Positions 24,567 through 37,455 of a DNA stretch of 64,000 nucleotides are shown here, in pieces (position 1 is the stretch's first letter; each line of letters opens with the position of its first letter). Below the pieces are notes generated by a model that saw only the letters and a list, made by a program, of their open reading frames with translations, searched no databases and had not been told where the DNA came from. This DNA comes from Rhopalosiphum padi (lineage: Eukaryota; Arthropoda; Insecta; Hemiptera; Aphididae), in the NCBI RefSeq assembly GCF_020882245.1, contig NC_083598.1, positions 91,021,714 to 91,085,713 of the forward strand. The letters are read 5' to 3'. The position numbers and the translations under genes are program-made.

Positions 24567-25018
24567 GACCAGTCAATACTACTATTCAGCAAATACTAAG
24601 TGGTAATTATCCTAGGTACCATGGAGCACAACAACAACAGCAACAGCAACAATCCAATAATATGAATGGTCGCAGTAAGTTTTCTTCTTTTTGATTTACA
24701 TTTAAATTAAAACTTCACAATTTTAAAATAATTAAAAATGAAATTTGCCAATTAATTGTTATCAATTATTCAATTATGAATAGGAATTAAAATAATATGT
24801 TTGTTTGATTTTAAGGTATAAATTATGGTTCTGGGGATAAATCGCGTATGAACCGGGTACAATCCCCTGTTAGCAATCAGCTTGCACGTTGGTTTTCTCC
24901 AGAATTGTTGGCACAAGCCCGTGCTGGCCGTTTACCAAACATGCCTGCTATGTCGCAGAATTTAAATATGCTCAGTGTTGAAGATATCGAAAAGTTCCAG
25001 GTTGGTGGTCGTTCTTAA
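14608..25018 (+). CDS. EIF4ENIF1: 4E-T, eIF4E transporter (EIF4ENIF1)
   Basis: eIF4E-binding nucleocytoplasmic shuttling protein; family members repress translation and scaffold mRNA decay factors in P-bodies. Twenty-one exons join in phase (1046 aa): 14608-14671, 17829-18017, 18170-18365, 18481-18592, 19372-19538, 19595-19750, 19821-19963, 20625-20714, 20784-20929, 20991-21261, 21351-21569, 21641-21783, 21856-21933, 22034-22094, 22287-22378, 23589-23754, 23812-23934, 24012-24130, 24192-24354, 24435-24674, 24816-25018. YTKEALLEL (113-121) is the Y-x4-L-phi eIF4E site. Family landmarks: VLSPQRRSF (204-212), RRVGSGRLMSRD, RRRNDSYRTQEEPEWMTG (to 343), then DGPTSQHDTIELRGFED, DFLKPDYLSDIM (to 471), GLTPTSVLRKM, and the C-terminal QLARWFSPELLAQARAGRLP segment. 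A polyglutamine tract lies near 915-970. The first exon (21 residues) is the least certain part; Met32 in exon 2 is an alternative start. AATAAA lies at 25586-25591. Confidence 0.93.
16197..16244. repeat. Perfect 22-bp hairpin in 4E-T intron 1
   Basis: Arms 16197-16218 and 16223-16244 are exact reverse complements, separated by a 4-nt loop (tgat). Each arm contains AAAGACTAAAGTTGTAT or its complement. Perfect pairing suggests a recent insertion or conserved foldback rather than chance. Flanks show no clear target duplication. Confidence 0.9.
20274..20410. mobile_element. MITE in 4E-T intron 7
   Basis: About 137 bp, much GC-richer than the intron around it. The ends are inverted repeats of about 23 bp with three purine transitions: TCCAGCCCACAAGAGATCAA at left, TGATCTCTCGTGGGCCGGA at right. 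The superfamily is unclear; TA-rich flanks are compatible with a Tc1/mariner relative. Confidence 0.8.
22940..23020. mobile_element. Small mariner-like MITE in 4E-T intron 15
   Basis: About 81 bp with inverted ends TACAGGGTGTAACTTGTCTA and AGACGAGTTACACTCTGTA, two mismatches in about 25 bp. Flanking TA dinucleotides are consistent with Tc1/mariner insertion. Confidence 0.75.
23111..23424. mobile_element. pogo/Tigger-like MITE in 4E-T intron 15
   Basis: The left end TACAGTGAACCTGTATATAA and the internal 'cgtgggacc...gtctgtaatagaca' resemble pogo/Tigger-type non-autonomous elements. The right end ttaacgctactgta is a poor inverted match, so the right boundary is tentative. Flanking TA is present on both sides. 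Confidence 0.5.
24470..24660 (+). repeat. Polyglutamine-coding CAA/CAG repeat in 4E-T exon 20
   Basis: Long run of mixed CAA and CAG codons, with a pure CAG stretch near 24531-24554 and a second shorter Q-run near 24630-24654. It encodes Gln-rich low-complexity sequence within 4E-T. The mixed codons lower slippage overall, but the pure CAG block may vary in length. Confidence 0.9.
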
Positions 25019-26387
25019 TTAGTAAAAATTGTGGCGACTTAACAATTTTGTGTAAAAATCGTAAACTACAAAAAAAAAAAAAAAAAAATCAAGTTGTTAT
25101 TCCTTTTAAATATTTATAGGGCCCTTCTCCAAGTCTCAATATTTTCTTTCTTTTCCTTTTGTTTTAGTATGAGGTTCTTTATTTAATTTAAGTTCAGTGT
25201 TTTTTTTCACTGACCTATTTTTAAAATTATTTCCTCAGAGCAATTCAGTTGTTTTTCTTTTATTTTTGCATGTTTAAACAAAAAATTAACTATTATTTTT
25301 TGAAAAATTGTAATTTTATTCTAATGAACTTGAATCGCATACTTATTTTATATAATACATTATAATTTCTTAAAGATTATGAACCTCTTGTGTACAAAAA
25401 TTCATTATTATATCTTTAGAAAACAACGTGTATATAAGTACAAAGAATTATTTTCTTATGTACCATTTGTCTGTGATGTTAGAAGTTGTATATGAAATGT
25501 AAGTTTGATAAGTCTTTGTATTACTAGAGTTAAAAAATAATAATAATAAACAATTGAACCGCTATAGCGGAGATATGTATGAAGAAATAAACTATTGTAA
25601 TTGTAATATATATACTTATAGTTTTTGACAAACTCATTTCCATTGTTTTCTTAGTGCTCAGTGAGTAAATGTTTTCTTTACGTTACACATACATGTAAAC
25701 ATATATATTATATATATATGCATATTATATTAAACAAATGTTATTATATATATTTTTTTCATTTTGTATTTTTATTTTATTCAATTAAATAACTTATACA
25801 CAATTACATTAATTACATATTATTATAATATGTAAAGTACAATAACAACAACAGCAACAAAACAAATACCAACAGTTTGATTTACATAAAAAGTTGTATC
25901 TGCAAAGGATATGTAATGGTTATATGTCTAATACTTTATAACAGTAAATAAACTTCCAAAAATTGTTATACTTTATTTTTATTATAATAATATATATAAA
26001 ATGATAAAACGTAACAGATACAATTAAAATATTACTTATTAAGTGCACAAAAAATAGTCCAGCTTGTGGGGTAACCATAATAAAAGTTAATAGCCACTAA
26101 TAAAGAAGCCTTCACCTCAAAATCATTCTTATATATTATACTTGTAAAGATGTTCACTACTCAGTTGGGGGTAATTAATAGTCAGTGGACCAATAAGTTT
26201 TAGATAATAACAAAGAATAGTAGACAAAAAAATAATAATAATTTATAGTCGAACACGCCTCAACTCAAATTGTACTTTTAACAGAACAATCCTATCAATA
26301 ATATTGTTCTATATAATTCACATACAGAATACTATGTTACATGATGTGTTTATAATTGATCAACTTCCACCTATAATTCGTTTTAGT
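25019..26387. other. Convergent 3' UTRs of 4E-T and MTMR
   Basis: Non-coding sequence between two converging stop codons. AATAAA for 4E-T lies at 25586-25591, and a minus-strand AATAAA (tttatt at 25972-25977) serves MTMR. No gene seen. Confidence 0.6.
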
Positions 26388-29300
26388 TTAATTTGACTGA
26401 GCTGGCTGTAATGTAATGTTTACATTTTTTTGATCATCTGCAACAGCTTGCTTACATGTGATGGTGGTGGTGGTGGTAGTTGAAGTGCAAGTGGTTTTTA
26501 AAGCTCCGACTGAAAAACATGGCTCGCAAACTCTTACAGGTTCATAAAGTTGTTCAGCTGGTAGAGGAACCAGATTTCGTGAACAGTCAGCGCAGAATAT
26601 TTTGCCGCAACTCCTAATAATAAATTATGACAAAAAATATAACATTGATGCTAACTAAAATAAAACAATAAAATTTATTTATAAAAAAAGGTTCTATAAA
26701 GTCTAACTTGCCTACAGTGATGCTTCCGTCTTCCCAGCCAAAACTTGTTGTCGCACGACGTACACTGGGTAACTGCGTGATCCGGTACCCACAGGGTTGG
26801 CTGAGCATCGAACGACTCCACAGGTTCCCACGACAATGTCGTCTCTCCTCCTGTGCTGCTACACACGGATACCTTCAAAAAATTACTCCACCCTCATTCT
26901 AATACATGACTAGATAAATGTATCAGTGTACCCAAATAAGGCTGCTAATACTTTTAAATTTTAAATTAGTTACGCACATCGTCATCAGTTTTGTCTGCTA
27001 GTGATAGACCATTCACATCAGGCGTAGTTGTTGCTTCAATACCGTTACAACGATGACTTGCTTGCCGCAACAGTACTAGCCGAGTGACATGTAATTCATT
27101 TTGAAGAGCCGCTTCTCTCGTCTAAAATCAATCATTTTAATAATAGACTAATGGTTAATTTTAATAAATTATTGATTTTTTTTTTTACCTTATGTTCTAA
27201 AATTAACTGCTGAAGTCTATTTTGTACATCGTCTACAAGTGGTAACAGTCCATCAACAGTATTTAAGATACAATTAGTTGGACTTGAATGCCGTTCTACA
27301 TAACAAAATATAATTACATGAATGTTGAATAATGAATAATATTATTTTAACAAACAAAATACTTAATAAATCATGATATTATATTATCATTAAATATTAA
27401 GGAATCTTTTAATTGTTTACCTATACCATTTTCCTCGGCAATAATACTTGACAATGAACTAGAATTTGTGTCTGAAGATTTATCATCTTTTTCATCCAAA
27501 GATATTATATCTTCGGGTTTTGAAAACTCTATACAAGAACTTTCACTGTTTATCACAATAGGCTGATCAATTCTTATCATTGGATCAATTATGCCTTCCA
27601 TTCCCAATCTAAAATAAAATTTTTTAATAAGGTATAGATGGTATAGTACAATTCCAATAAAATATATTTCTTTTCTCTCTAAAATATTAATACTCCGAGA
27701 AAACTACCTTTGCAGTAGCTATATAAAGCATTTAATCTAAGCTGATTTATTAACTGTATTTAAATCAATAATAATTTGTTCAAATATGTAGGTATTGTGC
27801 TAACAAATTACTTACATAGAATTACATATTTCAGTAGGTTTTGTTAGTTGAGGTCCATCAGTAAATGGTCCAACATATAAATCTCTCCAAAGATTCATAT
27901 CTCTCACATTACAACTAATCCATAAAACCTAAAATCAAACATAATTATATTGTTTAAAAAGAAAATTTGATAAATATATAATATATAATATTACATTATC
28001 TGGTTGAGATGAATATAAATGATTTTTACACTCAGTAGATGCAGCCAAATGTTTCCAAACAGAAAATGTAGCAGTACCTATCCCTGTGCGTTTTCTTTCA
28101 GCACCACTATTGCACAAAAATGTACCAAAAAGATTTGAGTATGTGTGTTGTGCTAATTTGACTAAGTACGTTTTGGAAAATTCAAAAGCACAAGGATGCT
28201 GTGACATCACATTATGCACACAGTCCAACCATTGAATAAATACTGGACATCGTTCATTTGGATCTTCACCTTGACCACGATCAGCAAATTTATGACCAAA
28301 ATCTAACCATTCTCTTTGACATAGAACACGAAAACCATCAATCGTTCGATAATATGAATCCAACATTAGTTCAGCCAAAGAGACAATTTGAGGAGTACGA
28401 TCCCAACCATCTGAGCAGTGAACAAGAACTGGTTGCATTTCAAATTCAATGGTTGCTGCAACAGTATTAGCAGCATGAAGAAGACCACTTATATTATGTA
28501 ACCATCGTGTGTTTTCCAGTAAACTGTACCAGCTAAATGAAATATTAGATTAATAATTAGAAATAAAGAAAATAGATTTATACAATATTTTTAAAGAACA
28601 AACTTTGGAAGATCAGGAGGTGAAGCACATAGTTGACGAAGTAAGTGAAAACTTTTTCTGACTGCATGAATATTTGCCAAATTCATAAATCGAATTTCAC
28701 ATCCAGGATAATATTCAGGACATTCACATCCTCCACCTCGAGCTCGATTGGCTACGGCAGATGGATATGATCGTGCATCAATAACAACTAATTTCTAACA
28801 AAATTATAAACGATATTATAAATACATTATGCATCTTTTTTTATTGTTAAGGTTATTTTTGTACTTACTTTAGGTTTTTTAGATTTATTTTGGCAAGATT
28901 CAGCGATTGCTTTTAATAAGTCTTCATCTTCAGAGGATCTCCACCCTAACCAACCCACTTCAGGTTGGGAACATCTCGCTAAAATAGCTCCATTACCCTT
29001 ATGCCTAATATTGTTATTTAAGTCATAATAACACGATTAGTATGTTTAGTATAAGAAATTTTTAAAATTATTAATTAACAATTTAAATTTATCTTTTTAC
29101 CTCCATACAATTACCGGAACTCGTTTGGAACTACGGAATTTGGCAGCAGCTTCCAAAGTTTGATCAGTAATACAGGAAGGAACCAATAATCGATTTGGAT
29201 AAGAGGCACATAATTTATAGTCCCAATTTACTTTAGAAATGCGCCATTTAGAGTTATCACTTTGAACACTTATATTTAGTCTTTCAATCTGCATAATGAT

Positions 29301-30982
29301 TTTAAAATCATAAAATAAAAGTATTTGGCTTAATATTAATTATTGTTTAATTAATTTACCTCTTTCATAAAATAATCATCATCACCATCATGGCTTAAGT
29401 TTAAAGAAATATCTTCATTACATTGATCCTCAATGGCCCAAGCATGAAATGCAAACGCAAAAACATCTTGAACGTTTTTTGGTGATACTATTACTCTGGT
29501 CAATCGTTTATACCACTCCAAACATAAATCATTTGTAGTAAAAGTACACCTGAAATAAAAAAAAATATATTACCTTGTATTAATAGTGTTAAGTAAATTT
29601 TTCATTGATTACAATTAGATTGGTTTAATAATCATATTTCTAATTCTAGTAAACATTTCATATAAAATGATAATTGAATTTTAATTAAAAACATTTCTAG
29701 TTGACACATCAAGGAATTATAAATAAATTATAAGTTAAATAATTGAAGGATAAATAATTATTTTTACAACATTCCTATAAAAATATCTAATAACATCTTA
29801 GTAACTTGTATATCTAGTTGTATACCTAATAAAAATCTTTTCAATCTTAATATTTTTTTTAAAATGTGGATTATCTTGGTTATAGTTATGTTTTAATCAA
29901 TATATATTTTAAACAAAATTTAAATAAATTAAGTCCAACTTGTATATTTATATATTTAAATTAGAGGAATTAAGCTTCTATCTGAATAAGAAACCTTTAT
30001 AAGTGTCAATTTAAATTTAATGAAATGGAAATATAAACCAAGGTTATTAGTATATTTATATGACTACAACAGTTATATAACAAGGTAGATGTTATAATTT
30101 TAACTTTTTTTGTTTATTATATCATTATGTCACTAGGGTATACTTTTATTTTTATTTGCTCAAAATATCACATTCAATATTTTATAGAATTTGTTACTTT
30201 TCGGGAAGGTGGATATCATATTTAATTTCAATTATCAATTATAATACATTTGATTGTAAAGTAATAGTTATATAGCATTATGAAGTTTGTTTTGTAATAA
30301 TAATAACAAGTCATATAATGAAAGAAATACTTAAATAAACATTTGAGCTATAGAAATTACTAAAAATGCAAATATAATGTTAATTGCAGATCCCTTACAA
30401 GTTATAACTACTAAATTTACTAATATGTAGATATTTTAGAAACTTTTACAACAAATTTAATTAATTAAAAAATGTTTTCTTTTAGTAAATAATTATTCTT
30501 TATAAGATTATATTTAAGATGAAATTATTCATTGTTGATTTGAGTGATTTAGTTTTTGTGTTTGCCTAGAAAATAATTTATACAAAGTATAATTAGTACA
30601 TAGTTACATAGTATGCTTACCTGCATGTACGAGAATCTTTGCAACTAATTATCATGTAAAATAGATCTTTTATTTCAATCATTTCAATAAGGCCCAATGG
30701 TATGTTACTGTCTTGAATGCCTCTTCTTCGTTTTGACCCTTCATTAGATACTTTTAGGTAAAAACGGTAATTGGATAGTGCTAACACAGTGTTATTGGCA
30801 CCACGACCTAAGTATTCAACAGATTCACCAGCTAAAGGAACAAAAGGCACTAGTGGTGGTTCTAAAGTTGGAGGACCCTCATCGGTTTCCAAATCTCTTT
30901 TTGGATACAATTCAGAGGCTCGTACATGACACATAGACTGAGTCACAGTCGATGAACTACCAGATGAATCGGATAACTCCAT
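26388..30982 (-). CDS. MTMR4: Myotubularin-related phosphatase with FYVE domain (MTMR3/4 type)
   Basis: Phosphoinositide 3-phosphatase acting on PI3P and PI(3,5)P2 on endosomal/autophagic membranes. Twelve coding exons join in phase to 847 aa: 30621-30982, 29360-29549, 29101-29288, 28869-29004, 28604-28794, 27995-28532, 27816-27928, 27421-27608, 27189-27295, 26978-27121, 26712-26872, 26388-26613. In order: an N-terminal PH-GRAM region (about 35-130), the myotubularin domain with active site HCSDGWDRTPQ (C395 to R401, intact CX5R), then WLDFGHKFADRGQGED, FIQWLDCVHN and FGTFLCN; a short acidic linker; a coiled-coil-like QNRLQQLILEHK segment; and a C-terminal FYVE zinc finger (about 747-815) with WVPDHAV, RRKHHCR and CGKIFCADC. 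Catalytic and PI3P-binding residues look intact, so an active enzyme is expected. It is shorter than vertebrate MTMR3/4 (about 1200 aa) because of the linker. Intron 11 is GC-AG. MTMR3 versus MTMR4 cannot be decided. Confidence 0.93.
29550..30620 (-). other. MTMR intron 1
   Basis: A 1.07-kb AT-rich intron between the first and second coding exons of MTMR. No exon-like or repeat structure was recognised in it. Confidence 0.7.
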
Positions 30983-33900
30983 CTAAAATAATAAAAAATG
31001 TATTACAAAACCTTCATCTAATATTTTAAATTTATATTATAAGTTATTTATTTATTTATTTATTAATAAATTATACACATATGAATGAGGAAAAATAGTT
31101 TAATGTAGGGTAATGAGTAACCTTGTATTTTACAGTTTTAATATTTAAGTGTGTCCAGTGACCGATGTTATCTGAAATACCTGACAAATTTTCGTATAAC
31201 AATATGCCTACTATCCATCTCGAACCATTAGAGGTTTATTAACTCTTTTTTAGCAACTAATTATAGACAAATTTTTGAATCTATCTTATATAGATCTAGA
31301 TAGATCTAAAAATACTCAATAGTTTAAATCTATAGTAAAATTAAGTGAGATCTATTCTGTTAAAACTGTAAAATTTTAAAATATTTTCAACCTTCATAAT
31401 ATTATAACATTACCTTTATGAAAAGATGCTTTTTTTATTGGATATTTTTAAATTTATTCACAATGATATAAAATATAATAGATGCAGTTTACTTAAAAAA
31501 ATACAAAATGGTTCACATCGAATAATATAAAATTAAATTAGAATTTGTAAAAAGAAAATCGAATTAAAAAAATAAATTTTTATTCGAAACATATAAAATT
31601 ACCAACTAGTATGCAATTTTGTTTGTACCTATTAAATTGACGTTTTATCAATGGACTTGATAAAATGAAACGTTTAAAACTATTTAATGTTTAAATTTAT
31701 TCATATTGAATACCATAGGAAGTAGGAACCAACTAATTGTTTATCTATTATTCATAACACAAACACACTATCAAATAATACTATACTTAAACGAAATTCA
31801 ATATATGTTGATACCGCTTGACCACAATAACCGTTTAAATAACACTGGACAGTCAAAGGTCAAAGCAAAATGTTCTGTTTACATTATGTTAAGTATAATT
31901 AATCGTTAAAACACTCGGAACTAGGGAGGTAGATAAAGAAATATCAATTCGCGGTGAACCTCATAGTTATTTTTAACATTTGTATTTGTTAGTTGCTATG
32001 ATGCTACAAGTATAATATAATACATTAGTCATTAATACATATAATAATATTAATTATCTACTTAAACGGCTATACAAATCGACTTTTAATTTGACATTGA
32101 TACATAATTGATTGGATAGGTATACTGTATACACTAAATATTATTATTTTTTTTTTATCACACTAATCTACTGATAGTGAAATCACAGAATAAATAAAAC
32201 TTATTTAATCTTCCTATTGTAAAATTAACATTCGCAAAACATAAGACATTTACATTCTAAACAATTGGAATGTGTAACAATAATGATGATCTACTTGATG
32301 CGTGATATTTCTAGATCAACAAATAAAATTACACAGAAACTGGAAAAGAAAGAAAAATAATGTCCAGTCATTGAATCTAATAGCTGCAGGCACACACTAT
32401 CAAATTGCACTAGTCAACCTTGTCGACAACTACAAAGTATCTATAATAAACATCTGGTATAAAATGCGACATAGGAATAATGTTGCTCGAGAAAAAGTTC
32501 TACTCGTTTTTCGTTTCAACAAGACCAGCGGGAAGTTACCCCTCGTTATTGTATTCAGTAAAATTTTATATTTCGAAAATGGCAAACGTCGCGTTCTAGT
32601 TTCGCGAAGGTCGTCTGCCTTTAAATGGTCATAATTATATTATTATCGATTGTTATTAATTATTCATTATTTTTTTTTTTTTTTACGGAGGTTTAAGTTA
32701 CGAAGGGAGGTTAACCGTTCAATGTCCGAAGTCGTACCCTTCTCATCCCCATTCGGGGAGATCAGGAAAACTCACTTTTTTTCAAAATATGAATTAGTAT
32801 TCGTGCATTTCCGTCGGACCAGGAAGACAATCTTTCCTCGGTGTAATGTCGGTCCGTCGGGCAGAGCGTTATTTTATGGTCGACGACTGCAACGGAGATT
32901 ATTCCCTATTACGTGTGATACACGATTTTAGTCGCGGCGTTCCGCGGAAAAACCATCGAGCGGCATACCGACGGGCACGTCGTGCGGGTGTTTTCCACGG
33001 ACGTGCATCACGTCCCACGGCGGTGAAATATTATAAAAATATTATTATTATTATTGTTATTATTTTTGTTGTCGTCACTGATTCGCCAACGCGTGCAAAA
33101 ATGTAACAACGACGATAACAATGTTAAAACACTGTGAAATACATCCACGAAACGACGTCGGCCACAACGCACATCGACGAAAACACCGAATTATTACCGA
33201 TGCGAGTATGATAAAAATGGAAAAAAGATACGACCTGACAGTAATAACAATCACCACTCTATTGGACGTAAACACGAAATAAAACACAACATAAAAACAA
33301 CATCTTTATACTATCGAACAATAAAAAAATAATATTAATACTCGTAGAACGCGAGTAGTGGGTACCAGGGTACCTATGTGGCTGTGGCTTACTGTGTGCA
33401 GCGAAATATTATTACGTTCAGAACTTAGGTGTGTATTTATATATATATATGTATGTATATTTAGCAACAATCGTGTTCAGAGGATGAAATTCGATTAAAA
33501 AAATAAAAACCCATATGACAACTACAGTGGTCGCCCGTCGGTTGCAGATGACTGGTAGACGCGCTTAGGTTGGTCACACCGTCGGCGGTCCGTGAGCGTT
33601 ATCTCTTTTAACCGCGACAATAACAAAGTTGTGTAAATACAGTAATATTGTAATGTTACTTTATTGCACAGACAATATATATAATATATATATCTCATTG
33701 TAATTAATATTACCCGTATAGTGTGTGGACCATAAGCCGCTAATATGTGTGATAAGTGATAACATAATATAAAAGACCGTGATATTTGGTCTTTAGAATC
33801 GTAACCCTCGTATTTAGGATTAGAGTGTCTACAATATAGAAAATTCAAATTTGATTAATTTAAGTTTAATATTTTTTTGGTTACAATTTTCGATCCTTTA

Positions 33901-34732
33901 TTAATTTTATTTTTTGTTATTCTTAACTTAGTTTAATTTAGTCGTTTTATTTTTAAATTTTATATCCAATAATAATTGTTTAACCTTCTCGCATTCAAAT
34001 CTTTTGTAATTAAAATAATAATAACATAAATAAACAAATTAACTTAGGTTATACTCTGAATCTTTGGATCAGTCTTACAACTGCTCTATAATTTTACTAT
34101 GCGTTAGTAATAAGATCATTATTTTGTACACCATCACCGTGTACTTTAATTAATAGGTATATCAATCATTTTATTACTACAGTATAATATAATATTATAA
34201 TACTTATCACCTTATATATTTGCGCAAAGTTTTAAATCGGATGTATTTAACATTTTCATCAACCTCTCAAACGTGGGTAATTTTTATATCACAAACAGCC
34301 TACAGATCTATTATTTTTTTGATTAATTTAATTACTATACTTGTGCTAAACCAGAAATTAATAATTTATAATTTATTCAAACCTGCAAACATGTATAAAT
34401 TATAAGTTAAAATATAAGGTGTACTTTAAATAACTTTTACTTTAAGCCTGACAGGAAAAAGTTAAATTAAAATTGGGTAGGTACAGTAAAGTAAAAACAT
34501 TAAATCTTATACTTCAACTCTAATATTTACAATTCTATTTATCTAATTTTTCAGGCATTTAACTAATTGAATTCAAACAATCAAAACCAACTCTTAAATT
34601 TTTTAACTTGTTAATTCACAATAAACCAAATGAAAGCATACTGTGCTTTTGCGACACAATTGTAACATACTTTGTACTCCCAATAATTTAAATTTTGATT
34701 TAAATTAGATTGTAAACAAGTATTGGTCAAAA
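30983..34732. promoter_or_regulatory. Divergent upstream region of MTMR and FKBP
   Basis: About 3.75 kb between two divergent start codons. From about 32480 to 33620 the sequence is richer in CpG, including 32860-33020, and probably contains the transcription start regions and non-coding first exons of MTMR (minus) and/or FKBP (plus). A possible minus-strand donor (cg|gtaata) lies near 33190. An ATT-type repeat lies at 33036-33066. ORFs in this block are unrelated to known proteins and appear to be chance. Confidence 0.45.
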
Positions 34733-37102
34733 ATGGACATCACACATAATTTAGATGGTGGAGTCTTGAAAGAGATATTAGTACATGGCAATGGAACGGA
34801 TAAGCCACATAAAGGGTGTAGGGCTTATGTACATTACACTGGTTCACTTTCCGATGGTACTGTTTTTGACAAAACTAATAATGCGCCATTTCAGTTTACA
34901 ATAGGAAAAGGTATGAATAATTTGGTTAAAGTTTTCTGCGTTTTTTTAAAATATTTTGTTTTTTTCTCATTTCAGATATGACTATAAAAGGTTTTGAATT
35001 GGCTGTATCTTCAATGACTTGTGATGAAAAATCAACATTTCGATGTCATCCAGATTATGGATATGGATCAGATGGTTTTGAACAAATTATCCCCCCTAAC
35101 ACTTGGCTTACATTTGAAATACACTTACTGAAATGGACGTGGGAAGATATCAGCCGGCGAAAAGATAAAAGTATTACAAGACAAATATTAGAATATGGAG
35201 TGGACCATGCTACACCTAGTAGTGTTTCGTTAGTTAATATTCATTTAGAAAAAGAAGAAAATGGTAATGTTATTGAAGAAAGAGATATAGAGTTTAGATT
35301 AGGAGAAGGCAAAGACTTCGGTATTTGTCCTGGCATAGAGATTGCATTAACTAAATTTAAATCAAAAGAGAAGTCAAGATTGTTTATTCACGGAAAACAT
35401 ACATTTTTGGAATTTGGAGATGATGATTTCAAAGAAGTGTATGTCATCAAACTTAACTTTTTTGAAAAGGTTAGAAATTATTAAATAATTATATTGTTAT
35501 TTGGTTTTCTCTATTAAATTTTAATTTAAGTATAAATGTTATTATCTACTATTGTTATGTAAAGTTAAATTTTCCTTAAAGTTTTTAATAAATGGGGAAG
35601 GGTTTCTCTTTCTCAACTAGTTGTGGTGACTCACTAACTTGCCATCTACTATTTAAATTGTTTTAACATAAAATACACACAAACAAAAATATGAATGGAT
35701 ACAACACCCAAACCCCTCTTAACTTTACCACCACTATATTATTAATTTTTTTATTTTTCTTAATGTTTATAATACCTAATATAAATTATTAATTATAAAT
35801 AAATAATTGTATATTATAGTTTAAAGAAAGATGGTCATTGACATGTGAAGATCGTATTGAACAAGCAAAATTTTTCAAACAAAAAGGAACAGATTACTTT
35901 AAAATGGATAATTATAAACTAGCACTTAAATTCTATAAGAAAATGGAGGACTATTTAAAAGATAATATTTCAAGTATTTATCTATCTTTAATTAATTGTT
36001 TTATTTTTAAAATATATTTTAATTACTTGTACATTTTTTTATCAGTTGATGAAAACCAGATGAAAGAAATCAAATGTCTTTCAGTTACATCTTATTTAAA
36101 TTCTGCTTTATGTAATTTAAAATCACATAGACATACTCAAGCAAAAAATGATTGTGAGAGTGCACTAAACCTAGAACCAACAAATGTCAAAGCTTTGTTT
36201 AGAAAAGGCGAGGTATGTATTCATTTTATAGAGACTTTTATTTATATATTAAACATTGTTTACAATTGTTTATTCAAAAAGAGTTAAGCAGAATACAGTA
36301 ATTAGATACATATAAAAGAAATAATTCACTATTTTAAATAAATTATAATTTGAAAATCAATCAATTAATTAAATAAAAAGAAATATATAAAAATAAGTAT
36401 TACTTCAACACATTTTATAATTCCCCTATTTGTTTTATTGCTGGTGCTATAATTAGTTAATTATGTAAATAATTTTTATTATTTAAAAAATCTACAATGT
36501 CTGAATTTTAAGACTAAAATTCCATTTTCCAGAATTTTGACTTAAAGAAAAACTATCAAAATTATAAAATACATATATCTACTAATATTATTTTTGTGAT
36601 AAATTTGTTTTAATTTATTTATCAATAAATGAATTATTGAGTAAAATCTCTCCACAATAATTAAAGGCTTCCGATTCTTATATTATTTTTATATTTTTAA
36701 AGGCTTTAGTTGGTTTACAAGAAGTAATAGCTGCAAAACAAAGTTTTGAAGCTGTTTTACAACAAGAGCCAAATAATCGTGCAGCTATCGCAAAAATATT
36801 TGAATGTGATAAAAAATTAAAATCACAAAAAAAAATAGAAAAATCTGTTTATTCAAATATGTTTGAGAAATTTGCCAAGAGAGATAGTAAGTTATTTTTG
36901 TTTTTAAACTTCTTCAAAATGGTTTTACCAATTATTAATTTTAGCTGAAAAAGAAGAAGAATTTCTAAGTCAACAACCCGATGTTATGAACACGCTTGGA
37001 GAATGGGGAGATGATGAACGTGAACGAGCTCCTACTGAATTTGAGAAAGAAAATCCCAATATATTGATGTTAAACACAACAGGCTATTTCAAAAATATGT
37101 AA
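34733..37102 (+). CDS. FKBP4: FKBP4/FKBP59-type immunophilin with TPR domain
   Basis: Peptidyl-prolyl isomerase/Hsp90 co-chaperone of the FKBP51/52 group (Drosophila FKBP59). Six exons in phase give 444 aa: 34733-34910, 34976-35469, 35820-35973, 36046-36212, 36703-36886, 36945-37102. Domain 1 (about 10-113) shows GGVLKEILVHGNGT, AYVHYTGSLSDGTVFD and YGYGSDG...IPPNTWLTFEI. Domain 2 (about 130-223) is a degenerate FKBP fold, as in FKBP52 (FRLGEGKDFGICPGIEIAL). The TPR region (about 230-390) contains KQKGTDYFKMDNYKLALKFY, YLNSALCNLK and ALFRKGEALVGLQEVIAAKQ, matching Hsp90-binding TPRs. After it come NMFEKFAKRD and an acidic tail. The Trp at the base of the FKBP active site in the family (GWE/AWD) is Phe here (KGFELA), which may weaken catalysis. 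The start is preceded by a possible 3' splice site ('ttaaattag'), suggesting a 5' UTR intron. Confidence 0.9.
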
Positions 37103-37455
37103 AATATTAATTATATGATTAACAGGTAACTAGGTATTTTAATTATTAGGATTAAATAGATGAAACATAAATCACAAAAATAAGACAACTGTATAACTAG
37201 TGTATTTGTTCAAAGTACAATTTTTTTTGTTAGTTTAATGTATTCCATATATTTTTTTGTTAGTCAAATAATTGATATATTTCGTACTTTTTATGTTTTT
37301 CAAAATAATAATAATTTTACAGTAAAAAAAAAAAAAAATCATAATATAATATGTAGGTAATAACAATTCTTGTCCTGATAGCTTCATTTTGTATTTAAAA
37401 GCAATATTTTTGTTAGGCGTTTCAATTAAACTTGTTAAATTGTTTTCATTTCCAC
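37103..37455. other. Convergent 3' UTRs of FKBP and CIMAP1
   Basis: Short gap between two converging stop codons. An ATTAAA at 37151-37156 could end FKBP, and minus-strand ATTAAA (near 37227) could end CIMAP1. A further plus-strand AATAAA at 38495-38500 would place the CIMAP1 terminal exon inside an extended FKBP 3' UTR. Confidence 0.5.

Noticed and set aside
24406..24606. Poly-Ala/Thr frame overlapping the polyglutamine repeat
   Set aside because: It is a shifted reading of the CAA/CAG repeat of 4E-T exon 20.
32302..33106. Overlapping plus-strand ORFs of 86-110 codons
   Set aside because: They lie in the CpG-richer upstream region between MTMR and FKBP, are low complexity or Arg-rich, and resemble no family; they are likely chance ORFs.
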